Shown here piece by piece: positions 7,622 to 16,364 of a stretch of DNA of 64,000 nucleotides. The notes under the pieces were generated by a model that was not told where the DNA came from, did not search any database, and saw only the letters and a list, made by a program, of their open reading frames with translations. This DNA comes from Brevibacterium sp. (lineage in GTDB: Bacteria > Actinomycetota > Actinomycetes > Actinomycetales > Brevibacteriaceae): positions 54,484-118,483 of the forward strand of contig NZ_JAPSIB010000013.1 in the NCBI RefSeq assembly GCF_031179145.1. Direction: 5' to 3'. A program made the translations under genes and the position numbers. Positions within the stretch are counted from its first letter, which is position 1. Each line of letters starts with the position of its first letter.

Positions 7622-9106
7622 GTGACCACCTCCGAACATCCCATTCACGTCGACTCGCCCACCACCCCCGAGGTCAGAGGGATCGAGATCGTCACCGAGG
7701 CGGAGAGGCACGGGCGCGCCCGTGATCTCTTCGCGGTCTGGGCCGCACCCAACATCAGTGTCCTCAACTTCACCGTCGGCGCCAGCCTCACCCTCATGGG
7801 ACTCGAGGTGTGGCAGTCCGTCCTCACCACCATCGCCGCCGGTCTGCTCTGGATTCTGCCGGGGATCGTCTCGATCAGCGGGCCCGCCGCCGGCACCTCC
7901 GGCTCGGTCGTCCAACGCGCGATCTACGGAATCCGGGGCAACAAGGTCGTCATCGCCTTCTATGGGTGGTTCATCTCCGGGGTGTTCCTCGCATTGAACT
8001 GGGTCGCCTCCTCATTCATGGGAGCCGAGCTGCTCTCCCGCTGGGGGTGGATGTCCAAACCCGCCGCCCTCGTCCTCGTCACGATCGTCGTCGCAGGCAT
8101 CACCATCCTCGTCGCGATCTACGGCCACGGCCTCATCCTGCGCGCCTACGGCTACCTCACCGTCGGGCTCCTCATCGCCTTCCTCCTCGTCTCGTCGTTC
8201 ATCGTCGAGCGCATCGACTGGGGGTTCTCCCAGCCCGAGCCTCTCCACGGGATAGCCTTGTGGTCGGCGGTGTCCATCGCGTTCGCGATCCAGGCGTCCA
8301 GCCCTCTGTCGTTCTCCAACAGTGCGGACATGGCGCGCTACCTGCCCAAGGACACGAAACCCTGGGCGATCGTCACGGCCACCGCTCTCGGCGGCGCGCT
8401 GCCGGGCACCGTCTTCTCCGTCGTCGGCATCTACCTCGCCACGGTCGTGCCCCCGGAGAGCCTGGACGTGGGCGTCGAGTATGCGATGCTCGACCTGCTC
8501 CCTATGTGGGTGGCACCGGTGTTCGTCCTCGGAGTCATCCTCACCACCATCTCCCTCAACGGCATGACCACGTACACGGCCTCCATGGCGTTCCAGTCGA
8601 TCGGCATACCGATCCGCCGCATCCCGTCCGCTGTGGTCATCGGCGTCCTCGGTGCGGCCTTCACCCTCTACCTGGTCAACGCCACCAGCCTGCTGTCCGC
8701 CGTCAACCTCATGCTGCAGTTCCTCATCCTCATCTCGGCACCCACCATGGCCGTCTACGTCACCGATATCGTGCTGCGACGCAACCGCTACGACGGTCCG
8801 GGACTGTTCGTCGAGAACCCGTCGGGACCCTTCTGGTTCCACGGCGGCTGGTCCCTGGCCGGCATGGGTGCGGCGATCGCCGGCGCCGTCCTCGGCTCCC
8901 TGTTCATCACCACTGAGGTCTTCACCGGGCCGATTGCCGCCGCCCTCGGCTTCATCGACCTCTCCGTGCCGGTGGCACTGCTCGTCAGCGTCGGCCTCTA
9001 TGCCGCCTGCGCCGGCAGGGGCATTCGACGGCAGCTCGCCACCGCGCCACCCGTCACCGATGACAACCACAACACCTGCAACTCAACCAAAGGAGTGTCC
9101 TCGTGA
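7622..9106 (+). CDS. NCS1 family purine/cytosine/hydantoin-type permease
   Basis: A 494-aa transporter with about 12 hydrophobic segments. The start of the core, DLFAVWAAPNISVLNFTVG, is typical of the NCS1 nucleobase:cation symporters. The GTG at 7622 is chosen because AAGGA at 7611-7615 gives normal spacing; the frame is open further upstream, but that extension crosses the operator. It overlaps the following amidohydrolase as GTGA. NCS1 proteins carry cytosine, purines, allantoin or hydantoins. The downstream amidohydrolase fits a cyclic amide or an amide-containing substrate, but the exact compound cannot be read from sequence. Confidence 0.88.
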   Translation: MTTSEHPIHVDSPTTPEVRGIEIVTEAERHGRARDLFAVWAAPNISVLNFTVGASLTLMGLEVWQSVLTTIAAGLLWILPGIVSISGPAAGTSGSVVQRAIYGIRGNKVVIAFYGWFISGVFLALNWVASSFMGAELLSRWGWMSKPAALVLVTIVVAGITILVAIYGHGLILRAYGYLTVGLLIAFLLVSSFIVERIDWGFSQPEPLHGIALWSAVSIAFAIQASSPLSFSNSADMARYLPKDTKPWAIVTATALGGALPGTVFSVVGIYLATVVPPESLDVGVEYAMLDLLPMWVAPVFVLGVILTTISLNGMTTYTASMAFQSIGIPIRRIPSAVVIGVLGAAFTLYLVNATSLLSAVNLMLQFLILISAPTMAVYVTDIVLRRNRYDGPGLFVENPSGPFWFHGGWSLAGMGAAIAGAVLGSLFITTEVFTGPIAAALGFIDLSVPVALLVSVGLYAACAGRGIRRQLATAPPVTDDNHNTCNSTKGVSS

Positions 9107-10728
9107 GCGATCAGCTCTACATCAACGCCAACTTCTTCACCGCCGACTCCCGCCCGTGGGCTCATGCCCTCGTGGTCCGCGATGAGCGCATCCTCTACGT
9201 CGGTGATGAGGCGACCGCCCGGTCCCTGAGTCCCGACGCCGCAGTGATCGATCTGGGCGGGCGGCTGGCTCTGCCCGGCTTCGTCGACGGTCACGCCCAC
9301 GTGATCGGCACCGGGGAGGCCCTGAGTCAGGCCAACCTCTGGGGTGTGGAGGATCTGGCGGAGATCCGTGACCGTCTCGCACGGTGGAAGGAGAACAACC
9401 CCGACGCTCCACGCATCCTCGCCATGGGGTGGCCGCATGGTGCGATTCCCGGCGGACAGCCGCATCGCAGCATGCTCGACGAGCAGTTCCCCGATGTGCC
9501 CGTCTACGCCGTCGCTTATGACTACCACTCGATCTGGCTCAACTCCGCTGCCCTCGATGAGGTCGGAATCACCGTCGACACCCCCGATCCGCTGGGCGGT
9601 GTGATCCACCGCGACGAGACGGGAGAGGCGACGGGCTTCGTCGATGAAACCGCCTATCACGGGATCGTGGCACCCTTCCTCGACGAGCTCGCCGACGAGT
9701 CGACGAATGCCCGCAATCTCGAACTGGTGCAGGAAGCCTATCGTCTGACCGGAGTCACGACCTCGTGCGATATGGGCTTCAACGAGGCAGACTTCCAGAC
9801 CTTCCTGGCAGGGGAACGCAGCGGTCGCTTGACGAGCCGACTCAAGGCGTACTGGCGCGTCAACAACACCGGAGATCTCCAGCAGAATCTCGCCCAGGTG
9901 GCACGCGCGGCAGAACTGTCCGAAACAGTCTCCTCCCCGCTCCTCGACGTCGTGGGCATCAAGGTCATCATCGACGGCACGGTCGACGGTTGCACCGCTG
10001 TGCTCGGCGCCCCCTATGCCGATGGCAGCACGGCCGAGCCGATCTGGCCCCTGGACGATCTTGCTCCAGTGGTCGCCGCGGCCGACGCGGCAGGCCTCAA
10101 AGTCGCCATGCACGCGATCGGCGACGAAGCGGTGCGGATCGCGATCTCCGCGGTCGAAGAGGCGATCCGCGCCAACGGTCCCATCCCTCGCAGGCACCGC
10201 ATCGAACACCTCGAGGTCGTCGACCGTGCCGATGTCGAGCGACTGGCCGCACTGGGCATCACACCGAGCATGCAGCCCGTCCACGTCGACCCCGTCAACG
10301 CACCGTTCTGGCGGGCCCAGCTCGGTGACGAACGAGCCGACCACGGATTCCCCTGGCCATGGATGACCGAGGCCGGTGCCAGGCTCGCGTTCGGCACGGA
10401 TTCCCCCACTGCCGCTCATCCACCTTTGCCGAACATGTACATGGCCGCGACGCGCCGATCTGCGTCCGCGCCCGAGGTGGCACCGAACAGTGAAGAACTC
10501 GCCGTCCCGCTGGAGCAGGCGATCGTCCATGGATCGGCTCACTCGGCCTGGACGTGCGGAGCAGAGGACGAAGTCGGACGCTTGCGCAGTGGTCTGTTCG
10601 CCGACTTCATCGTCCTCGACACCAACGTCTTCGAGCGCCCGGTCGACGAACTGCTCTCGACCTCCGTGGTGATGACTGTTCTCGGTGGTGAAGTCGTTCA
10701 TGACGCGGGAGTTCGCGAAGACGGATAG
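9103..10728 (+). CDS. Amidohydrolase family protein, YtcJ type
   Basis: 541 aa, a metal-dependent hydrolase with a TIM-barrel core. Metal-ligand motifs are visible in order: GFVDGHAHVIGTG, AMHAIGDEAVR, RIEHLEVVDR and FGTDSPTAAHPPLPNM. The conserved Lys within GIKVIIDGTVDG lies in the usual YtcJ-type position. The GTG start at 9103 follows AAGGAG. The stop of the permease is inside this start, so the two are translationally coupled. It is likely cytosolic and acts on what the permease imports. YtcJ-like enzymes have few characterised substrates, so no specific reaction is claimed. Confidence 0.85.
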   Translation: MSDQLYINANFFTADSRPWAHALVVRDERILYVGDEATARSLSPDAAVIDLGGRLALPGFVDGHAHVIGTGEALSQANLWGVEDLAEIRDRLARWKENNPDAPRILAMGWPHGAIPGGQPHRSMLDEQFPDVPVYAVAYDYHSIWLNSAALDEVGITVDTPDPLGGVIHRDETGEATGFVDETAYHGIVAPFLDELADESTNARNLELVQEAYRLTGVTTSCDMGFNEADFQTFLAGERSGRLTSRLKAYWRVNNTGDLQQNLAQVARAAELSETVSSPLLDVVGIKVIIDGTVDGCTAVLGAPYADGSTAEPIWPLDDLAPVVAAADAAGLKVAMHAIGDEAVRIAISAVEEAIRANGPIPRRHRIEHLEVVDRADVERLAALGITPSMQPVHVDPVNAPFWRAQLGDERADHGFPWPWMTEAGARLAFGTDSPTAAHPPLPNMYMAATRRSASAPEVAPNSEELAVPLEQAIVHGSAHSAWTCGAEDEVGRLRSGLFADFIVLDTNVFERPVDELLSTSVVMTVLGGEVVHDAGVREDG

Positions 10729-10750
10729 GAGCAGACGATAGGGTGAACCC

Positions 10751-11998
10751 ATGGATCCGCAGACTCTCACCGAACTCCTCGACGTCACCGTCCTTGACCG
10801 GCTCGACCGGATTGAGGACCTGCCTGCGGACGAACTCGCCCGGTCTGCCGCCCTGCGCAAGGAGAGCTACTCCGCGGAGGTGACCGCCGCCCTGCTCACC
10901 CAGGCCAGGCTGCGCAAGGACGCCGAGACCAAGCTCGGCCCGTTCGCCGCAGAGATGCTCTTCACCCGCGACGGTCTGGCCCAAGCCACCCGCCTGCCGG
11001 TCGCGGCCCACCATGCCCGCCGCCTCCTCGGCGAGGGCGGAGATGGTTCCGCTGCGATGACGATCGCGGACCTGGGCTGCGGGATCGGGGCGGACGCCTT
11101 CGCCTTCGCCGGCATGGGCGCCGAGGTCACCGCCGTCGACGCCGATGAGGTGACGGCGGCCATCGCCAGCTACAACCTCCGCCACCTCTCGAACGCGCGC
11201 GTCGAGCATGCCCGCGCCGAGGACATCGACGTCTCCGGGTTCGACGCCCTGTGGTTCGACCCTGCGCGCCGGCAGATCGGGCGGGGCACCAAGCAGGGAT
11301 CGACCGCGCGCATCACGGATCCCGAGGAGTTCTCGCCCGCGCTGTCGTGGGTCATCGACCAAGCGCTGGCGGCGAAGGCGGCCGGGGTCAAGCTCGGCCC
11401 CGCGCTCGACCATGGCCTAGTCCCGGACGAGGCGGAAGCCCAATGGGTCTCCCACGGCGGAGAGGTCGTCGAGGTGTGCCTGTACTTCGGTGCCGCCCGG
11501 CAGCGGCCAGGACGCAGCGCCCTCATCATGGGCGAGCGCACTCTGCTCGTCCATGAGGACAACCTCCCGGATGAGGACGAGCCGGGAATCGGGGAACTCG
11601 GCGAGTATCTGCTCGAACCGGACGGGGCGATCGTGCGCGCAGGGCTGGTCACCGCCCTGTGCCCACCGCTGCAGGCCCGTCGCGTGCACCCGAAGATCGC
11701 CTACCTCACCACCGACGTCGCACCCACCGGCCCGGCCGCGGCCGGAGTCACGACCTACCAGATCTCCGAGGTGCTCCCGGCGAAGATCCCGTCCCTGCGC
11801 AAGGAGCTCGTCGCGCGCGGGATCGGCTCCGTGGTGATCAAGAAACGCGGTGCCGACATTGTCCCCGACCAGGTCCGACGCCAACTCAAACTGCCCAAGG
11901 GCGAGCAAGCCACACTGGTGTTCACCCGGGTGGGTGAACGCCACGTCGTGCTCCTCACCCAGCCCGTGGACTCAGCGAACGAGGAGACGAACCCATGA
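10751..11998 (+). CDS. Class I SAM-dependent methyltransferase with THUMP-like C-terminal domain
   Basis: 415 aa. The N-terminal helical part is followed by SAM motif I (TIADLGCGIGADAFAFAG) and a DPARR motif in FDALWFDPARRQIGRG, which serves as the catalytic/substrate loop in this family. The C-terminal region resembles the THUMP-like domain of actinobacterial RNA methyltransferases. Nucleic-acid methylation is therefore plausible, but the target is unknown. The ATG at 10751 begins 22 nt after the preceding gene; the stop overlaps the sulfurtransferase start as ATGA, implying cotranslation. Confidence 0.82.
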   Translation: MDPQTLTELLDVTVLDRLDRIEDLPADELARSAALRKESYSAEVTAALLTQARLRKDAETKLGPFAAEMLFTRDGLAQATRLPVAAHHARRLLGEGGDGSAAMTIADLGCGIGADAFAFAGMGAEVTAVDADEVTAAIASYNLRHLSNARVEHARAEDIDVSGFDALWFDPARRQIGRGTKQGSTARITDPEEFSPALSWVIDQALAAKAAGVKLGPALDHGLVPDEAEAQWVSHGGEVVEVCLYFGAARQRPGRSALIMGERTLLVHEDNLPDEDEPGIGELGEYLLEPDGAIVRAGLVTALCPPLQARRVHPKIAYLTTDVAPTGPAAAGVTTYQISEVLPAKIPSLRKELVARGIGSVVIKKRGADIVPDQVRRQLKLPKGEQATLVFTRVGERHVVLLTQPVDSANEETNP

Positions 11999-12852
11999 CC
12001 CGCTCAGACGTGCTCATCACCGCCGACCAACTCCTGGCCCGGCTCGACACAGATTCCCCGCCGAGGCTGCTCGACGTCAGGTGGACGCTGCCCAAGCCCG
12101 ATGGTCGCGACGACTTCGCGGCCGGGCACATTCCCGGGGCGATCTACGTCGACCTCGACACCGAGCTCGCCTGCTCAGGCGGAGCTGCCTCCGGTGAGGG
12201 CGATGCTGTCGACCCGACCGCCGGTCGCCATCCTCTCCCCTCGCCCGAACAGTTCCAGGAACAGGTGCGCAGATGGGGCATCGACGCGCTCACCGACGTC
12301 GTGGTCTACGACGACAACTCCTCTCTCGGCGCGGCTCGAGCCTGGTGGCTTCTGCGCTGGGCCGGCCTCAGCGCTCGCGTCCTCGACGGCGGCCTGGCTG
12401 CCTACGTCGCCGCAGGCGGTGCCCTGGAGAAGGGAGACGGTCCATCCGTCGAACCGAGCACCGTCACCATCAATCCGGGTTCGCTGCCAGTCATCGATGC
12501 CGATGAGGCGGCGGCGTTCGAGGGCGTGCTGCTCGATGCCCGGGCCGGTGAGCGCTTCAGGGGTGAGACCGAACCGCTCGATGCGAAGGCAGGGCACATC
12601 CCCGGAGCCAGGAATGCGCCGGCCACGGACAACACCGACAACGGCCGCTTCCTCGATGAGGAGTCCCTGCGCGCGCGGTTCGCGGGCCTGGGAGCGCTCG
12701 ACCAGCCGGTCGGCGTGTACTGCGGGTCGGGAGTCACCGCCTGCCACAACGCCCTGGCTCTCGCGTCCCTGGGCGTCGAGTCCTCCCTCTACCCGGCCAG
12801 CTGGTCCGGCTGGTCCTCCGACCCGAATCGGCCGGTCGAAACCGGCGAGTGA
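11995..12852 (+). CDS. sseA: 3-mercaptopyruvate/thiosulfate sulfurtransferase
   Basis: 285 aa with two rhodanese domains: the N-terminal one is non-catalytic and the C-terminal one carries the persulfide-forming cysteine at about position 243 in VYCGSGVTACHN. The CGSGVTA loop is the type seen in mercaptopyruvate sulfurtransferases. DVRWTLPKPDGRDDF and GHIPGAIYVDLD mark the first domain, and GHIPGARNAP the second. It sits directly behind the methyltransferase with a 4-nt overlap. The acceptor is unknown; a sulfur-transfer role in cyanide or thiol metabolism is known for the family. Confidence 0.88.
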   Translation: MTRSDVLITADQLLARLDTDSPPRLLDVRWTLPKPDGRDDFAAGHIPGAIYVDLDTELACSGGAASGEGDAVDPTAGRHPLPSPEQFQEQVRRWGIDALTDVVVYDDNSSLGAARAWWLLRWAGLSARVLDGGLAAYVAAGGALEKGDGPSVEPSTVTINPGSLPVIDADEAAAFEGVLLDARAGERFRGETEPLDAKAGHIPGARNAPATDNTDNGRFLDEESLRARFAGLGALDQPVGVYCGSGVTACHNALALASLGVESSLYPASWSGWSSDPNRPVETGE

Positions 12853-12882
12853 CGCTCGAGCTCGAGGGCGCGAAGGCTTCTG

Positions 12883-12933
12883 CTGAGCCGGGTCAGCCTC
12901 TGACTCGGGTCAGCCGCTGACTCGGGTCAGCCG
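12883..12933. repeat. Three tandem 17-bp hairpin units between convergent genes
   Basis: CTGACTCGGGTCAGCCG occurs at 12900-12916 and 12917-12933, preceded by a variant, CTGAGCCGGGTCAGCCT, at 12883-12899. Each exact unit folds as CTGAC-TCGG-GTCAG. The last unit covers the stop codon of the convergent gene at 12927-14537. The array may act as a bidirectional transcription stop, although no T-run follows. Confidence 0.6.
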
Positions 12934-14537
12934 CAGTCCGGGGCTTTGTCGCTGCCGGGATACTCGACCGGCAGCCGACCGGACGCCTCGAGGTCGCCCT
13001 TGAGCCACTTCGCCACGGCCTGCAGGGCGAACGGGTTGTCGTCGTAGGCCGTCACCGCCGTCTTCGCCGAGGTATCGCGCATCGTCCAGGGAGCGGCGGT
13101 CCCGACGGCCACCTCGGCGGAGGTCTTGGGACTGAGCGAGACCGTCGTCCCGCGCGAACCCACCTCAAGACCCACCTCCTCGGCGGCCTGCTTCAAAGTG
13201 GCGGTCTCGGTCTCGCTGCCGCCGACGATGGAGATCGCATCGGTGCCGGAGAATCCGCACTCGCCCTTGAGCACGGTCAGCGACTGCTCGGCGACATCGG
13301 TGAGAACCGCCCCCGGGTCCCCATCAGCCTGGTCCCCCACACTCTTCTGCACTTCAGACGTCGCCAGCTGCATCGCGACGACTCGCTCGGCCTTCTCGAC
13401 CAGGTCATCGCGCTTCAGTTCGCCCTCCTCCATTGCGCGCAGCACTGCCTGCTGGGCAGCGGCGGAGTCCGGCGGCATCAGCGCCAGATCGGCGCCGGCC
13501 GCCAGCGCCCTGACGGTCTCTGCTCCGCCCTGGTTCTGTCCCACGGCCTTCATGTTCAGTGCGTCGGTGATGATGACGCCGTCGTAGTCGAGAGTCTTGC
13601 GAAGGGCGGAGTACGCCTCCTCATTGAGGGTCGCCGGTGTCGTCTTCGCATCCGGCAGTCCGATGTGGCCCATCATCACCATCGGCACGCCTGCTTCGAC
13701 CGCGGACTTGAATGGCACCAGGTCGGTGTCCTCGAGCTCGTCGATGCTCTTCTTCGACACAGGCAGCTCCTCGTGCGAATCCACGTTCAGCCGGCCGTGG
13801 CCCGGGAAGTGCTTGGCGGAGGCCGCCACCCCGCCCGCCCAATAGCCGTCGACGGCGGCGGCCACCACCTCGGCGGCCTGATCATGGTCGTCACCGGCGG
13901 ACCGGACGTTGATGGTCACGTCCTGTGCTCCGGTCGTGACATCGGCGACCGGAGCGAAGTCGATTGTGAAGCCGAGTTCGGCGAGATCACGGGCCTGCAC
14001 TGCGGTCGCGGATTCTGTCAGGTCGAGGTCGTCGGTGGCCGCGAGCGCCATCAGCGGCGGGAACGGCAGGGCCCCGGTGCTCAGCCGCGACACCGGACCG
14101 CCTTCCTGATCGACCCCGATCGACACGGGCTGCCCCTGCGTCCGGGAATCGGTGAGCGCCTCGGTGACGCCTGCGACCTGCGCCGGGTCGGGGTTCTCCG
14201 GCAGGTTGTCCTTCATCACGATGACCCCGCCGAGGTGGTTCTTCCTGATCAGGTTCGCCCCGGTCGACGTGTCGGTGCCCGACCAGGTGCCGATGATCAG
14301 AGAACCGGCGAGTTCGGCGTCGGAGAAGTCGGCGACGATGTCCTTCGCCTCGTCGGCGTAATCGGACGGGGAGACCTCGGCGGGTTTCGGCAGGCTCGTC
14401 GTCGGCGACGCGGTTGCGGCCGGTGACGCCGCACCCGAGGTCTTCTCCCCCGCAGGAGTTCTCTCCGGAGTGCCTTCGGTGCATCCCGTGAGGACGAGCG
14501 CCATGGTCAGTGCCGTGAGAGTGAGGCCGAAACGCAT
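12927..14537 (-). CDS. nagZ: Glycoside hydrolase family 3 lipoprotein, NagZ-like beta-N-acetylhexosaminidase
   Basis: 536 aa. A lipoprotein signal ends in LVLTGC with the lipidated Cys at residue 19, so the enzyme acts at the outer face of the membrane. The GH3 hallmarks are KHFPGHGRLNVDSHEELP, whose D-S-H is the NagZ His/Asp acid-base dyad, and IITDALNMKAV, which holds the nucleophile Asp. The family removes N-acetylglucosamine from muropeptides or other glycans in cell-wall turnover. After the signal there is a Thr/Ser/Ala-rich linker of about 40 residues. It is convergent with the sulfurtransferase gene and divergent from the carboxylate-amine ligase gene. Confidence 0.88.
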   Translation of the reverse strand: MRFGLTLTALTMALVLTGCTEGTPERTPAGEKTSGAASPAATASPTTSLPKPAEVSPSDYADEAKDIVADFSDAELAGSLIIGTWSGTDTSTGANLIRKNHLGGVIVMKDNLPENPDPAQVAGVTEALTDSRTQGQPVSIGVDQEGGPVSRLSTGALPFPPLMALAATDDLDLTESATAVQARDLAELGFTIDFAPVADVTTGAQDVTINVRSAGDDHDQAAEVVAAAVDGYWAGGVAASAKHFPGHGRLNVDSHEELPVSKKSIDELEDTDLVPFKSAVEAGVPMVMMGHIGLPDAKTTPATLNEEAYSALRKTLDYDGVIITDALNMKAVGQNQGGAETVRALAAGADLALMPPDSAAAQQAVLRAMEEGELKRDDLVEKAERVVAMQLATSEVQKSVGDQADGDPGAVLTDVAEQSLTVLKGECGFSGTDAISIVGGSETETATLKQAAEEVGLEVGSRGTTVSLSPKTSAEVAVGTAAPWTMRDTSAKTAVTAYDDNPFALQAVAKWLKGDLEASGRLPVEYPGSDKAPDCG

Positions 14538-14649
14538 GCCCCCATGCTAACGGTCCTTCACTTGTGAGGCTTCATGCGCAGTCCCCGATCTGAGGCACGA
14601 GGTGGACAGTCCGACATCGGAACCGCGAAACCGGAAATCGGCACGGCAC

Positions 14650-14655
14650 TACTAT
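14650..14655 (+). promoter_or_regulatory. -10 box TACTAT of a probable leaderless transcript
   Basis: TACTAT lies 9 nt before the ATG at 14665, and no Shine-Dalgarno sequence lies between them. Transcription would start at or next to the start codon. Confidence 0.5.
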
Positions 14656-14664
14656 GATCAGTCC

Positions 14665-15792
14665 ATGGTCGATTTCGCACGCTCACCCCGCTCCACCATC
14701 GGAGTCGAATGGGAACTGGCACTCCTCGACGCCGACAGCCTTGATCTGACGCCCGCCGCAGAGGGTCTGCTCGCCGACGTCGCGGAGCACGCGCCGGATT
14801 TCGAGAACCGGATCGTCGGTGAGATGCTCACGAACACGATCGAGCTCGTCACCGGGGTCCACACGAATGTCGCCGGCATCGCCGGGGACCTGTGCGAGAC
14901 CATGGCCACTCTGCGCAGTCTCACCGAGCCGCGCCGGATCGAACTGATGTGCGCGGGCACCCACCCCTTCGCGCAATGGCAGACCCAGGAGATCCGACCG
15001 AAGGACCGCTACCTCGAACTCGTCGACCGCACCCAGTGGTGGGGCCGGAACATGCTCATCTTCGGCGTCCACGTCCACGTCGGCATCGACTCGCGCGACA
15101 AGGTCCTGCCGATCGTCAACGCCCTCCTCGGCTACGTCCCGCACCTGCAGGCGCTGAGCGCCTCTTCGCCGTTCTGGGGCGGCACGGACACCGGCTACGC
15201 CTCGAACCGGGCGATGATGTTCCAGCAGCTTCCGACAGCCGGGCTGCCGTTCCAGTTCGACACCTGGGCCGACTACGAGAGCTATGTCCAGGACATGCTC
15301 AAGACCGGCATCATCGATCACATCAACGAGATCCGGTGGGACATCCGTCCCTCCCCCAATTGGGGAACGGTCGAGGTCAGGGTGTGCGACGGCATGCCGA
15401 CCCTCGAGGAGATCACCGCAATCACGGCCCTCATCCAGTGCCTCGTCGACGACTTCTCCGCGCGCCTCGACGCGGGTGAGACATTGTCGACGATGCCGGA
15501 CTGGTTCCATGCCGAGAACAAATGGCGCGCCGCGCGGTACGGGATGGAGGCGATCATCATCGAGAACGCGCAGGCCGACGAACGGCTGGTCACGGAATGC
15601 CTCACTGATGAGATCGAACGTCTCAGTCCCGTCGCCGAGCGCCTGGGGTGCCTGGCCGAGCTGCAGTCCATCTCCACGCTCATCGACCAGGGGGTGTCCT
15701 ACCAGCGTCAGCGCGAGGTCTTCCGGACCAGCGGATCCCTGACCGAAGTGACCCGCTCCCTCATCAACGACCTGCGGCTGTCGAAACCCTGA
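14665..15792 (+). CDS. Carboxylate-amine ligase, GCS2 (YbdK) type glutamate-cysteine ligase family
   Basis: 375 aa. The N-terminus STIGVEWELALLD and the later FGVHVHVGIDSRDK are hallmarks of the GCS2 fold, an ATP-dependent ligase related to glutamate-cysteine ligases. The actinobacterial members are usually annotated as weak gamma-glutamylcysteine ligases or generic carboxylate-amine ligases, so the substrate pair is uncertain. The ATG at 14665 is chosen over an open extension to 14602, because conserved sequence begins there and a TACTAT -10 box 9 nt upstream suggests a leaderless mRNA. Confidence 0.85.
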   Translation: MVDFARSPRSTIGVEWELALLDADSLDLTPAAEGLLADVAEHAPDFENRIVGEMLTNTIELVTGVHTNVAGIAGDLCETMATLRSLTEPRRIELMCAGTHPFAQWQTQEIRPKDRYLELVDRTQWWGRNMLIFGVHVHVGIDSRDKVLPIVNALLGYVPHLQALSASSPFWGGTDTGYASNRAMMFQQLPTAGLPFQFDTWADYESYVQDMLKTGIIDHINEIRWDIRPSPNWGTVEVRVCDGMPTLEEITAITALIQCLVDDFSARLDAGETLSTMPDWFHAENKWRAARYGMEAIIIENAQADERLVTECLTDEIERLSPVAERLGCLAELQSISTLIDQGVSYQRQREVFRTSGSLTEVTRSLINDLRLSKP

Positions 15793-15795
15793 CCC

Positions 15796-16296
15796 CTACT
15801 GGTGGGTCCGGAGCATCTGAAGCAGTTCGGGAAGCGCCGAGGCGACCCCCGGGTGGAGAGGGTAGTCCTCGAGTTCGTCGATCGGCACCCATCGGAGCTC
15901 GAGGCTCTCGGGATCGTTGACCCTCGCCTCCAGTGCACGCCGGGTCCGGGCGATGACGGTGGTGTAGCTCCAGACGTCGAGGTCGACGACATGGGTGGCG
16001 AGGATCTCGATGTCGGAGGCGTCCTCGGGCACCCCCGCCTCCTCGTAGGATTCGCGCAGTGCTGCGGACACCGCGTCCTCCCCCAGGTCGCGAGCCCCGC
16101 CGGGGAAGCCCCAGGTTCCTCCCTGGGCCGACCACATGGCGCGGTGCTGGAGGAGGATTCCGCGCTGCGGATCAAGAAGCATGAGCCCAGCCGCCCCTTC
16201 GAGCCCCCAGAACTTCCGGCCGTCGTCGAGGTGGACCCAGCCGTCCCCGGACCGCAGCGGAGGCAGCGGCGGACGCTCGTCCTCAGGCCCGGACAC
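15796..16296 (-). CDS. Nudix hydrolase
   Basis: 166 aa. The Nudix box reads GARDLGEDAVSAALRESYEEAG, seen here as GARDLGE, then RESYEEAG with the canonical REXXEE glutamates that bind the metal. A SWGLEG/FWGLEGAAGLMLLD strand and a WVPIDEL strand flank it. The GTG at 16296 follows GGAGG with 5-nt spacing; the open frame continues far upstream inside tsaD but is a shadow there. The family hydrolyses nucleoside diphosphates linked to another moiety; the substrate is unknown. It is 68 nt downstream of tsaD on the same strand and probably cotranscribed. Confidence 0.88.
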   Translation of the reverse strand: MSGPEDERPPLPPLRSGDGWVHLDDGRKFWGLEGAAGLMLLDPQRGILLQHRAMWSAQGGTWGFPGGARDLGEDAVSAALRESYEEAGVPEDASDIEILATHVVDLDVWSYTTVIARTRRALEARVNDPESLELRWVPIDELEDYPLHPGVASALPELLQMLRTHQ

Positions 16297-16364
16297 GGCT
16301 GCCTCCTGACGCGACGTCGGGTGAGGCCCACAGCGAGACGTCGGGCGAGACCCCCTGCGAGGCT

